From Bacteroidota bacterium (GTDB taxonomy: Bacteria > Bacteroidota > Ignavibacteria > Ignavibacteriales > Ignavibacteriaceae): 32,058 bases of DNA. The position numbers and the translations under genes were made by a program. Below are positions 1 to 7,586 of the stretch, in pieces (the first letter of the stretch is position 1; each line of letters begins with the position of its first letter). The stretch lies in the NCBI GenBank assembly GCA_021824145.1, contig JAKALM010000022.1, positions 1 to 32,058 on the forward strand. Reading direction: 5' to 3'. The notes under the pieces are model-generated. The model saw nothing but the letters and a program-made list of their open reading frames with translations, searched no databases and had not been told where the DNA came from.

Positions 1-30
1 TCTGACTAAAAAGTGTTACATTTACCATTG

Positions 31-108
31 AATCCCTCGATAAAGCTTGGTGTTTTTATTTTTTCCAAAACTAATTTACCACCTTTATTTGAGGGATTTA
101 TTTTTTAT
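31..108 (+). terminator. Long stem-loop, terminator-like, at the window start
   Basis: AATCCCTC at 31-38 pairs with GAGGGATT at 91-98. ATAAAG at 40-45 pairs with CTTTAT at 83-88, and TGGT at 48-51 can pair with ACCA at 78-81. A T-rich run follows the right arm at 97-107. This fits a rho-independent terminator for a plus-strand gene left of the window. The loop is long (about 26 nt), so an attenuator or repeat remnant is possible. No T-run follows on the minus strand. Confidence 0.45.
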
Positions 109-161
109 TATTTTGGACAGATATGGATATAGATATTAATTAATTATAAAGTTAGGAATGA

Positions 162-1139
162 TTAATTTTTCATGTGTTTTTCAATATGATTAAAAATATT
201 TGAAGCATGGTATCGGGAATTTTCGATAAACCATTTCCCGGTATCAATTCCGCTGCAAACTACTCCGGCTAGATAAATTCCTTTTCGATTCGTTTCAAAA
301 GTTTCAGGATCAAATTCCGGAGCTTTATCTTCATCGCCTAAAATATTTATTCCAGCATTCTTTAGTAAATCATGATCGGGATGATAACCCGTCATGGCAA
401 AAACAAAATCATTTTCAATTGTAATAATTCCATTAGGCGTTTGAATATCTACTTCGCTTTCCTTGATCTTCAAAATGTTTGAATTAAAAAATGCTTTGAT
501 AGAACCTTCTTTAATTCTATTATCGATGTCAGGCTTAACCCAATATTTAACACTATCTCTAATTTTATCTTCTCTAATTACCATAGTAACTTTTGAGCCA
601 CGCCTGTATGTCTCTAAAGCAACATCAACTGCGGAATTTGCAGCGCCAACAACAACGAGTTTTAAATATGCATATGGGTGGGCTTCATCAAAATAATGTT
701 TTACTTTCGGAAGTTCTTCACCAGGGATATTTAAATAATTTGGTTTATCAAAAAAGCCAGTTGAAATAATTAATTTCGCACAAAAATATTTTCCCTTATT
801 AGAAGTAATTAAGAAATTATTATTTTCTTCATCAATTGAAACTACTTTTTCATAAGTCTTAACATTTAAATTCCAAGCATGTTTTACTCTTCTATAATAT
901 TCAAGAGCCTCTCTTCTGGTTGGTTTATCTCCGTGAGAAACAAAAGGCACATCTCCAATTTCTAACCTTTCTGAAGTTGAAAAGAAAGTCATGTTTGTAG
1001 GGTAATTAAAGATTGAATTTACTAAACAGCCTTTTTCAATTATCAAATGAGAAAATTTTCTTTTCACTGCTTCGATACCGCATGACAAACCGATTGGACC
1101 TGCGCCAATAATTATTACATCAAAATAATTATCACTCAT
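162..1139 (-). CDS. ypdA: YpdA-family bacillithiol-disulfide (bacilliredoxin) reductase
   Basis: This 325-residue protein is an FAD/NADPH oxidoreductase of the YpdA (Bdr) family. YpdA regenerates bacillithiol or bacilliredoxins from their disulfides in the cytoplasm. The FAD-binding glycine motif GAGPIG is at residues 12-17, and the second nucleotide-binding motif GAANSA is at 165-170. Family-typical stretches are visible: YPTNMTFFST near 47-56, IGDVPF near 61-66, and FAMTGYHPD in the last third. The CxxC redox pair of thioredoxin reductases is absent, which favours YpdA over TrxB. The cysteine next to the first glycine motif in Staphylococcus YpdA (GGGPCG) is Ile16 here. The start has an AGGTAAG-like ribosome site. 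It stands alone, about 150 bp from the next minus-strand gene. Chlorobi make N-methyl-bacillithiol (family knowledge), so that thiol is a plausible substrate here. Confidence 0.85.
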   Translation of the reverse strand: MSDNYFDVIIIGAGPIGLSCGIEAVKRKFSHLIIEKGCLVNSIFNYPTNMTFFSTSERLEIGDVPFVSHGDKPTRREALEYYRRVKHAWNLNVKTYEKVVSIDEENNNFLITSNKGKYFCAKLIISTGFFDKPNYLNIPGEELPKVKHYFDEAHPYAYLKLVVVGAANSAVDVALETYRRGSKVTMVIREDKIRDSVKYWVKPDIDNRIKEGSIKAFFNSNILKIKESEVDIQTPNGIITIENDFVFAMTGYHPDHDLLKNAGINILGDEDKAPEFDPETFETNRKGIYLAGVVCSGIDTGKWFIENSRYHASNIFNHIEKHMKN

Positions 1140-1249
1140 TTCTTACCTAAATTGCAAAATTATCTTTGGTAAATTTAAAGATTAAGCTAAAATAAAGTTT
1201 TGATGCAGGTTAAATGATTATTAATGGAAAAACAATCTGATAATAATTT

Positions 1250-1272
1250 GCGGCACAAGTTAATTGCGCCGC
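1250..1272 (-). terminator. Short GC-rich stem-loop downstream of the 142-aa secreted protein
   Basis: GCGGCACAA (1250-1258) and TTGCGCCGC (1264-1272) form a 9-bp stem with one mismatch and a GTTAA loop. It lies 13 nt past the stop codon of the gene ending at 1286. On minus, a T-run (TTTTT) appears only about 17 nt further on, so this is a weak or non-classical terminator. Confidence 0.4.
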
Positions 1273-1285
1273 TAAAATGATTAAT

Positions 1286-1714
1286 TTAGTTGGAATCAGT
1301 AATTTCAATTAACGCACTTGCAATAGTTTCATTTGCATCATTTAAAAGAAATACCCGATAAAATCCCGCTTCTTCAAATTTCAAATCGCTGTCTTCATTT
1401 TTGGAAAAATAAACATATTTCATGTCTGGTTCGATTGTATAATTAAACTTTTTATAGAAATCAAATTTTTGTGAGTAAAAATTGTATTTATCAAATTCGA
1501 TATATACATTTTTCAAACCAAGCGGTTTATCTGCTTTAACCATAACAGTCAAATATCCTTTTGTAAATCTATCGCTAATTCCAATTTCACCTTGATCTTG
1601 ATCGTATCTCTCACAGAAATACATAACTGGAGAACTTTGAGCATGCACAATCGGCTGAATGCCGATCAATATAAAAATAGCGGACAAAACAAATGATACA
1701 GTTAGGTTTTTCAT
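1286..1714 (-). CDS. Small secreted protein of unknown function (142 aa)
   Basis: I do not recognise the family. Residues 1-25 form a signal peptide (Lys3, hydrophobic core, VHA then Gln), so the mature protein of about 117 residues should be periplasmic or exported. The mature part alternates hydrophobic and polar residues in beta-strand fashion. It has a single cysteine near its N-terminus (YFCERYDQ). The layout suggests a small Ig-like or beta-sandwich fold, with a C-terminal strand rich in alanine and isoleucine (ETIASALIEI). The start follows an AAAAAGGTG ribosome site. The gene diverges from the plus-strand genes at 1866 and is followed by a stem-loop. No enzymatic motif is seen. Confidence 0.7.
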   Translation of the reverse strand: MKNLTVSFVLSAIFILIGIQPIVHAQSSPVMYFCERYDQDQGEIGISDRFTKGYLTVMVKADKPLGLKNVYIEFDKYNFYSQKFDFYKKFNYTIEPDMKYVYFSKNEDSDLKFEEAGFYRVFLLNDANETIASALIEITDSN

Positions 1715-1820
1715 ATCACACCTTTTTAATTATATGAATTAATTTGTTTAACTGTTGAAAGAAAAATTTATTTTTAACCTTATTCATTTTGTTAAATTTT
1801 TATTATTAATTTTTCTATGG

Positions 1821-1851
1821 TTGTCGGCAATTTTTTTTATAATTATTTTAA
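1821..1851 (+). promoter_or_regulatory. Candidate promoter for the Cys-rich protein and HAD phosphatase
   Basis: TTG at 1821-1823 is followed after exactly 20 nt by TATTTTAA at 1844-1851, a partial match (TA and first two T) to the Bacteroidota -7 element TAnnTTTG. It ends 14 nt before the ATG at 1866. No Shine-Dalgarno site is obvious before that ATG. Confidence 0.3.
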
Positions 1852-1865
1852 CCGCGGAATAAATT

Positions 1866-2075
1866 ATGAACTTTAAACAAACTCCGCAAGAAGAATATTC
1901 AAAACAAAATTTTTTTATTTGTCAATGGTGTGGACAACCTTCGGTAATTATTTGGGTGCATGGCCATGGGCAATGTTCTATTTGCGGGACAAATATTGAT
2001 GAATGCTGCCGCGGTGAACAGTGCTATTTTGAAACTTCAGATTCGCAAAATTTTCGAACAGAAAAAAATCAATGA
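1866..2075 (+). CDS. Small cysteine-rich putative zinc-ribbon protein (69 aa)
   Basis: This 69-residue protein has seven cysteines: Cys19 and Cys22 (CQWC), Cys37 and Cys40 (CSIC), Cys47-Cys48 and Cys53. His32 and His34 lie between the first two pairs. Two CxxC knuckles about 15 residues apart look like a zinc ribbon, and the CC/C group could bind a second metal or form disulfides. There is no signal peptide or membrane segment, so it should be cytoplasmic. Its stop codon overlaps the ATG of the HAD phosphatase (ATGA at 2072-2075), so the two are probably translationally coupled. Codon use resembles its neighbours. I cannot name a function; metal sensing or partnering with the phosphatase are guesses. 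Confidence 0.7.
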   Translation: MNFKQTPQEEYSKQNFFICQWCGQPSVIIWVHGHGQCSICGTNIDECCRGEQCYFETSDSQNFRTEKNQ

Positions 2076-2725
2076 TCAATTCTTCTTCAATTAAACTTGT
2101 AACTTTTGATTTGGATGGAACAATTATAGACTCTTACCAAACTATTTACAAATCTACAATTAAAACATTAAGAAAATTAAAAATAGAAACCTCTGTAAAT
2201 GAAAAAGAATTTTACAAGAGAATTGGACAGCATTTCAACGACATATTTTCGGAAATGAATATCCCAGTAAATGATTTTGAATTGTTTATTAGTATTTACA
2301 AAGAATTATATTTTGATTTTATAGATGAATCTAAAATCTATCCTGGTGTAATTGATACTTTGCAGTTTTTAAATGAAAAAAATGTACTAGTTTCTTTGCT
2401 TACAACTAAAACGCAAAGCCAGGCAGATAAAATTATAGATCACTTTGGATTACGAAATTTTTTTTCCTTTGTAATGGGAAGAAGAGACGGGATTGCAAAC
2501 AAACCTGCGGCAGAACCTCTTTTATTCATTTGCAACGAATTACAAATTAATGCGAAACATACATTGATGGTGGGCGATACTGAATTAGATATTCGATGCG
2601 GTAAAAATGCTGGTGCAAAAACTTGCGCCGCCGCGTATGGTTATCGTTCTGAAGATCAATTAAAAAAAGAAAATGCAGACTCAATAATTTTTCAAATAAC
2701 TGAGCTTAAAAATATTTTCAACTGA
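2072..2725 (+). CDS. HAD-superfamily phosphatase, phosphoglycolate phosphatase-like
   Basis: This 217-residue cytoplasmic phosphohydrolase has all four HAD motifs. Motif I is DLDGT at 13-17 (nucleophile Asp13, acid/base Asp15). Motif II is the threonine pair at 111-112. Motif III is Lys144 in NKPAAEP. Motif IV is GDTELD, with Asp169 and Asp173 for Mg2+. The helical cap between motifs I and II (about residues 20-90) and the KPxPEP-like loop place it near phosphoglycolate phosphatases, pyrophosphatase PpaX and beta-phosphoglucomutases. The exact substrate cannot be read from the sequence. The start ATG overlaps the stop of the Cys-rich gene. The PafA-type phosphatase follows 33 bp later, so all three may be co-transcribed, linking phosphate release in the periplasm and cytoplasm (inference). 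Confidence 0.8.
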   Translation: MINSSSIKLVTFDLDGTIIDSYQTIYKSTIKTLRKLKIETSVNEKEFYKRIGQHFNDIFSEMNIPVNDFELFISIYKELYFDFIDESKIYPGVIDTLQFLNEKNVLVSLLTTKTQSQADKIIDHFGLRNFFSFVMGRRDGIANKPAAEPLLFICNELQINAKHTLMVGDTELDIRCGKNAGAKTCAAAYGYRSEDQLKKENADSIIFQITELKNIFN

Positions 2726-2758
2726 AAAACATATTTTTTTACTTTTAGGAATAGTAAT

Positions 2759-4384
2759 ATGAAAACAAAATTTTTATTTATTCTACTTTTATTTTTTTTC
2801 CAAGCATATAATTTATTACCACAAAATGTTGAAAGACCAAAATTAGTTGTTGGAATTGTAATTGACCAAATGAGATATGATTACCTTTATCGCTTTAATC
2901 AATACTTTGGCAATGATGGCTTTAAAAGATTGATGGATGAAGGAACTAACTTTACTTATGCACATTTTAATTATGTGCCAACTTACACTGCGCCAGGACA
3001 TACATCAATTTATACTGGAACAACTCCATTTTACCACGGAATAATTGCAAACGACTGGTATGATAAATCAAAAGAGAAAATGATTTATTGTGTTAATGAT
3101 ACGACTGAAAGAAGTATTGGAAGCAATGACGTTGAAGGCGAAATGTCTCCTAAAAATTTAATGGCAACAACAATAACTGATCAAATTAAGTTAGCAACCA
3201 GCGGGAAATCGAAAGTCATCAGCATTTCTTTGAAAGACCGTGCGGCAATTTTGCCTGGAGGACATTGGGCAAACGCAGCGTATTGGTATGATAGCAAAAC
3301 TGGAGATTTTATTTCGTCATCGTATTATACCAAATCTTTACCAAAATGGGTTATAGATTTTAACAATAGGAAATTAGCTGATAATTATTTATCGAACGAA
3401 TGGAAATTATCAAAACCAATTTCCGATTATCAAATTTCTAATCCAGATGAATCGCCTTATGAAAATGATGTTTTTTCTGAAGGAAAGACTTCATTTCCAC
3501 ATTCATTTTCTAACGTCAAACCACAAAATAAATATGGAGTTTTGGAATCGACACCATTTGGCAATCAACTACTAGAAGAGTTTGTTAAAGCTGCTTTGAA
3601 GAATGAAAATTTGGGCAAAGGTAATGAAACTGATTTTCTTGCAATAAGTTTTTCTTCAACTGATTTTATTGGACACGCATATGGAAATTATTCATACGAG
3701 TTGGAAGACACGTATATAAAGCTTGATTCGCAAATTGCAGATTTGCTCAAAGCCTTGGATAAACAAGTTGGGAAAGGAAATTATCTTTTATTTTTCACTG
3801 CAGATCATGGAGTACTTGATACGCCAAGTTATTTAAAAGAACATAATTTGCCTACTGGAGAATTGAATTATAAAAAAGCTTTGGATTCTCTAAATCAATT
3901 TTCGATAAGAACTTTTGGAGATAAAAACATTATTGAAAATTTTTCAAACAACCAAATATTTTTAAATCGTAATTTAATAGCACAAAGGAATTTAGATATT
4001 CACAAAGTCGAACAAGATTATGCAGATTTTCTGAGAAATACTTTTCCAGCAATTGCTTCAGTGTTTACAAGAGATGCTCTTGAAATGCAAACACCTAACC
4101 GTATGTCAACCAATTTAACATTAAATGGATTTAATCCCGAACGCTCTGGTGATATAGCAATTACACTTCGGCCAGGTTATTTAATTTCGTTTATGAAAAA
4201 AGGAACTACGCATGGCGCACCATATAATTATGACACGCATGTACCTATGATTTTTTATGGCTGGCATATACCAAAACAAACTGTTAATACGCCAGTTTAT
4301 ATTGTAGATATTGCAGCAACCGTTGCTAATCTTCTGAATATTTCTGAGCCTTCGGCATGCATTGGTATTCCACTAATCAAATAA
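2759..4384 (+). CDS. pafA: PafA-type periplasmic alkaline phosphatase
   Basis: This 541-residue secreted phosphomonoesterase belongs to the alkaline phosphatase superfamily. The signal peptide spans residues 1 to about 21. The catalytic set of Elizabethkingia PafA can be placed residue by residue: Asp36, nucleophile Thr77 (in TYTAPGH), Asn98, Lys159 and Arg161 (SLKDRA), Asp302 and His306 (TDFIGH), Asp349-His350 (TADH) and His484 (THG). The spacing Asp-41-Thr-21-Asn and the Lys-x-Arg pair match PafA and argue for monoester rather than diester specificity. It would release phosphate from organic phosphate in the periplasm, with Zn2+ as the expected cofactor. The start follows an AGGA site. It converges with hemW, with 14 bp between the stops. 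No obvious Pho-box was found. Confidence 0.87.
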   Translation: MKTKFLFILLLFFFQAYNLLPQNVERPKLVVGIVIDQMRYDYLYRFNQYFGNDGFKRLMDEGTNFTYAHFNYVPTYTAPGHTSIYTGTTPFYHGIIANDWYDKSKEKMIYCVNDTTERSIGSNDVEGEMSPKNLMATTITDQIKLATSGKSKVISISLKDRAAILPGGHWANAAYWYDSKTGDFISSSYYTKSLPKWVIDFNNRKLADNYLSNEWKLSKPISDYQISNPDESPYENDVFSEGKTSFPHSFSNVKPQNKYGVLESTPFGNQLLEEFVKAALKNENLGKGNETDFLAISFSSTDFIGHAYGNYSYELEDTYIKLDSQIADLLKALDKQVGKGNYLLFFTADHGVLDTPSYLKEHNLPTGELNYKKALDSLNQFSIRTFGDKNIIENFSNNQIFLNRNLIAQRNLDIHKVEQDYADFLRNTFPAIASVFTRDALEMQTPNRMSTNLTLNGFNPERSGDIAITLRPGYLISFMKKGTTHGAPYNYDTHVPMIFYGWHIPKQTVNTPVYIVDIAATVANLLNISEPSACIGIPLIK

Positions 4385-4398
4385 ATAGGAAGTAAAAA

Positions 4399-5532
4399 TT
4401 ATTTTAATAGATTAACTAAGATTTCATCGCAAATGGCGTAACCATTTTTTGTAAGACGATATGTAATACCATCGTTTACAATCAAATTTTGTTTCGACAA
4501 TTTATTCAGATAATCATGTTTTTGGTTAATCCAATTTTCGCCAAATCTTTTGCCGAAATCTTTTAGATTTAATCCGTCACTTCGAAGAGCAAGCATCACG
4601 AATTCATGCAACGCCATTTCGTTATTTATAATTTCTGAACCGGCAATTGCAAATCCGTTTTTTTCAATTTCGTGTATATATCTTTTTAAAGAAGAAAAAT
4701 TCCACCATCTTTTGCTGTTAATAAATGAATGAGATGATGGTCCGAAACTTAAATAGTCTTTATAATGCCAATATGCATTGTTGTGGCGGCATTCAAAACC
4801 AGGTTTGCAAAAATTAGATACTTCATATTGAATGAAACCACTTTCTTCTAAGAAATCAATTGTCATTTCATAAAGTTCTGCATCATAATCGTCATCTTGA
4901 ATTTTAGTTTTTCCATCAAGCACCATTTTATTTAATATAGTTCCTCGTTCTAATATCAAACTGTATGCGGAAATATGTTTAATAGGAAGTTCAACAGCTT
5001 TAACTAAATTTTTCTTCCACTTAACTTTGGTTTGTTTTGGCAAATTAAAAATTAAATCAATATTGATATTTTCAATCCCAACCTTGTTTGCAGTTTTTAC
5101 AGTTTCGACAGCTGTTTGTTCGTTATGAATTCTTGTAAGGAATTTTAAATCGTCATCATCAAAAGATTGTATACCGATACTTACTCTATTGATTCCACTC
5201 TTTTTAAATTCAATTAATTTATTATTATCCACAGTCCCAGGATTCGTTTCGAGAGTAATTTCGACATCGTTACTAATGTTGTAATTTTTTTTTAATGAAT
5301 TAATTATCTCTTCGATAAATTTCGGTTCCATTAAAGAAGGCGTACCGCCGCCGAAAAAAATAGATGAATAAATTCTATCTTCAGAAAATTGTTCCGAATA
5401 ATATTTAATTTCTTTTTTTAATGCAGATATAAAAGAAGTAATATTATCAGAAGTTATAATAGAATAGAAATCGCAATAAATGCACTTATGGTCACAAAAT
5501 GGTATATGAATATATATAGCCGATTCTTTCAA
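4399..5532 (-). CDS. hemW: HemW, radical SAM heme chaperone (coproporphyrinogen oxidase-like)
   Basis: This 377-residue radical SAM protein has the CX3CX2C cluster motif at Cys13, Cys17 and Cys20 (PFCDHKCIYC), followed by FFGGGTPS and ETNPGT. The HNNAYWHY segment in the middle is the HemW/HemN HNxxYW signature. The length matches HemW and lacks the longer N-terminus of true HemN, so heme chaperoning is favoured over coproporphyrinogen oxidation. The C-terminal 80 residues form the usual HemN_C winged-helix-like region. The only possible start is TTG at 5532: an in-frame stop lies two codons further upstream. No good Shine-Dalgarno site precedes it, so initiation is probably weak. The product is cytoplasmic. 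Confidence 0.87.
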   Translation of the reverse strand: MKESAIYIHIPFCDHKCIYCDFYSIITSDNITSFISALKKEIKYYSEQFSEDRIYSSIFFGGGTPSLMEPKFIEEIINSLKKNYNISNDVEITLETNPGTVDNNKLIEFKKSGINRVSIGIQSFDDDDLKFLTRIHNEQTAVETVKTANKVGIENINIDLIFNLPKQTKVKWKKNLVKAVELPIKHISAYSLILERGTILNKMVLDGKTKIQDDDYDAELYEMTIDFLEESGFIQYEVSNFCKPGFECRHNNAYWHYKDYLSFGPSSHSFINSKRWWNFSSLKRYIHEIEKNGFAIAGSEIINNEMALHEFVMLALRSDGLNLKDFGKRFGENWINQKHDYLNKLSKQNLIVNDGITYRLTKNGYAICDEILVNLLK

Positions 5533-5597
5533 AGTCGATTAGGTTTTAATTGTGATTCAAATTTAAAAATCTTCCTAAACATAATTATCAAAAATAA

Positions 5598-5629
5598 AAA
5601 ATCCTTGCTGAAACTTCGGCAAGGATTTT
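5598..5629 (-). terminator. Strong rho-independent terminator after the 5655 lipoprotein gene
   Basis: AAAATCCTTGC (5598-5608) and GCAAGGATTTT (5619-5629) form a perfect 11-bp stem with a 10-nt loop. On minus the stem is followed by TTTTATTTT. It lies 26 nt beyond the stop codon at 5655 and upstream of hemW, so it separates the two transcription units. The T-tract after the right arm (5626-5629) is short on plus. Confidence 0.8.
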
Positions 5630-5654
5630 GTTTTACAGTTATGTAGATTTCCCG

Positions 5655-6200
5655 TCATGTTTTGGTGTTCATAGTAAACACGATATCTATAACTCCATTA
5701 ATTGTATACGTAAGTTGAGACGAAGTAATATTTGTAAATGAGATTGTAGCAACAAATACTTTATTTGATAAAATAGATAAATAATCATTTATTACATTTA
5801 TTTGAGAAGAAGTTAAACTTAATTGATAAGGAGTGTTTTGATAATCTGACGGTTTGATTTGACCGAGCGGATAAGTAAATAAAAGGTTTCCATTATTATC
5901 TTTTAACGTTATCGAAACATTTGCACTTAAATCACTTGGAGTTACACTTTTAGTTCTGAATTCTGCCTGTAAAAATTTGATACTCTGAATCTTATCTGAA
6001 AAGCGCTGATAAGTTGAAGAATTCGAAAGATCGATAGTTTCAGATTGGCTATACGACGGTAAAGAGCTTGTAACATTAAATTCCTGTGTAATCGGTATGT
6101 TTTGAGTAAGTGTATTCAAAGCATCTAATATACAGCCGTTAAATGAGAGAGGTACAATTGCAATAAGTATTATCAAAAAATTAAATAAATATTTTTTCAT
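5655..6200 (-). CDS. Putative outer-membrane or periplasmic lipoprotein (181 aa)
   Basis: I do not recognise the family. An upstream TTG at 6212 gives a 185-residue frame, but the ATG at 6200 (MKKYLFN) is the better start because GGAG at 6207-6210 sits 6 nt before it. From that start, Lys2-Lys3 and a hydrophobic core lead to FNGC with Cys23, a plausible lipobox. The remaining 158 residues are Ser/Thr/Asn-rich with alternating hydrophobic residues, consistent with a beta-sandwich. There is no further cysteine. It lies 12 nt after the stop of the DUF6588-like gene (6213) and ends at a strong terminator, so the two form a two-gene operon. It may be a soluble or anchored partner of that outer-membrane protein (inference). 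Confidence 0.65.
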   Translation of the reverse strand: MKKYLFNFLIILIAIVPLSFNGCILDALNTLTQNIPITQEFNVTSSLPSYSQSETIDLSNSSTYQRFSDKIQSIKFLQAEFRTKSVTPSDLSANVSITLKDNNGNLLFTYPLGQIKPSDYQNTPYQLSLTSSQINVINDYLSILSNKVFVATISFTNITSSQLTYTINGVIDIVFTMNTKT

Positions 6201-6212
6201 TTCTTTCTCCAA

Positions 6213-7091
6213 TTAAAATTCAAATGATAAACCACCCGAGAAAAGCGGTTGTGAAGCTAAATCATAATCAGCATTTATTACTAAAAAGCCTAGTTTAACT
6301 GAGCCTCCAACAAGAAATCTAAAATTATCCTTACCACTTACACTTGCACTAATATCTCGGCTTTGTCTTAATGCCGGGTCACCGCTGTTTGGATCTCCTT
6401 TAAGAGTATAACTTAAATTAAAATTGGAAGTTTCATATTGAAGCCCTCCGTATGCAGTTAACAATCCAAAGCTTTTACTTACTTCGCCATTTATAGCAAA
6501 AGTATTTCCACTTATAATACTTCCGTAATTTAATTTATTATATAAAACTCCTACAGCAACATCAACAGGGATGAGAGGTATATATTGACTAATACTATGC
6601 CTTAATCCAATACCAAAATAATTTACATCATTATTGCTAACAGTAATCTTTGGAAGAAACCTTATCATCAATTCTGTCCCCATAAAACTTCCGGTTATTT
6701 GCGGCATTGCAAAAGGAATACTTGTCTGATTCAATCCCGTAGGATAAGTAATATAACCGTAAGGGCCTGAATATACAGCACCTTGATCGCCCCAGATAGT
6801 TGCAGTTGGCTTATCCGCATTATAGCCGCTCGGTAAAGTTGGTGTAAAAGTCAACTGATCTGTAGGAACCATAATGTACATACCTCTAAAGCTTATTGAA
6901 AAACCAAGTAAGCTGGGAATTGATGCACTGTAAAAACTTCCTGAATTAAGTCCTTCACTTAAGCTTGTAGCAAAAGGTTGAATAAAATTTCCAACTTGTG
7001 TTTCATCTAAAAAGCTTAATTGATCTTGTTGGGAAAATATAGGTGTAATAAAAAGCAAAATTAGGCTAAGTACCATAATTACTTTTTTCAT
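6213..7091 (-). CDS. Outer-membrane beta-barrel-like protein (DUF6588-like)
   Basis: This 292-residue exported protein has a signal peptide at residues 1-20 (cleavage before QQDQ). A short N-terminal helix motif follows (VGNFIQPFATSLSEGLNSGSF), then LLGFSISFRGMYIMVPTDQLTF. This beginning resembles DUF6588 proteins of Bacteroidota. The rest is a series of amphipathic beta-strands ending in GLSFEF, with a C-terminal aromatic residue as in barrels inserted by the BAM complex. Function is unknown. The start has AAGGA 5 nt ahead. It is the first gene of a two-gene minus-strand operon with the lipoprotein at 5655. A second exported-protein pair diverges from it at 7587. Confidence 0.65.
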   Translation of the reverse strand: MKKVIMVLSLILLFITPIFSQQDQLSFLDETQVGNFIQPFATSLSEGLNSGSFYSASIPSLLGFSISFRGMYIMVPTDQLTFTPTLPSGYNADKPTATIWGDQGAVYSGPYGYITYPTGLNQTSIPFAMPQITGSFMGTELMIRFLPKITVSNNDVNYFGIGLRHSISQYIPLIPVDVAVGVLYNKLNYGSIISGNTFAINGEVSKSFGLLTAYGGLQYETSNFNLSYTLKGDPNSGDPALRQSRDISASVSGKDNFRFLVGGSVKLGFLVINADYDLASQPLFSGGLSFEF

Positions 7092-7586
7092 TTATTTCCT
7101 TTCTAAAAATTTAAGAAGTCCGCGCTGATAATGTCTTAATTCTTTTTATTTAAGTCAATAGTAAATAGTGAAAAAGGATTTGCATCACTATTTCAAGCTT
7201 TCTAAATAATAACAATTTAAAAGGTATAATTCCATCTCAACTTATTTTTAAAAAATGACCTAAATGTGTTATTTAATTAGAAGTTGTCAGATTCTAAATT
7301 TTAGTATAAATCAATTATAATTTTATAAAATTGATTTTTCTTTGTTTAATAAAACACTAATTGAAACTCCGTTAACTATAGGCTAAAAAGTTAATATCAG
7401 ATATAAATGTTTCCGAAATGTTCAATGACTATTTTTTTAGAAATTCATAATCTATCAATCTGTTTTTTATGTTATTTGATCAAACTCGAACTAGATTTAA
7501 TGTAATCAATAACTTATTAAAGAACACCATTTCGTATTGATGATAATTTTATTATAAAAAAATTACTAATAAATGAGGTTAGTAAA
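7092..7586. other. 495-bp gene-free divergent regulatory region
   Basis: This very AT-rich spacer separates two divergently transcribed envelope operons. I found no ORF above about 20 codons with a ribosome site, and no tRNA-like structure. One inverted repeat is present: AAATCAATT (7308-7316) and AATTGATTT (7329-7337) with a 12-nt loop, followed by a T-rich stretch. It could be a terminator of a small RNA or a regulator site. A GAGGT ribosome site precedes the ATG at 7587 and AAGGA precedes the one at 7091. I could not assign promoters confidently. Confidence 0.5.

Noticed and set aside
463-696. Open frame of 77 codons on plus inside ypdA.
   Set aside because: It lies wholly antisense within a well-supported conserved gene, with no ribosome site or family features.
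6200-6212. TTG at 6212 as the start of the 5655 lipoprotein gene.
   Set aside because: The TTG overlaps the GGAG ribosome site that serves the ATG at 6200, and the signal peptide is better formed from that ATG.
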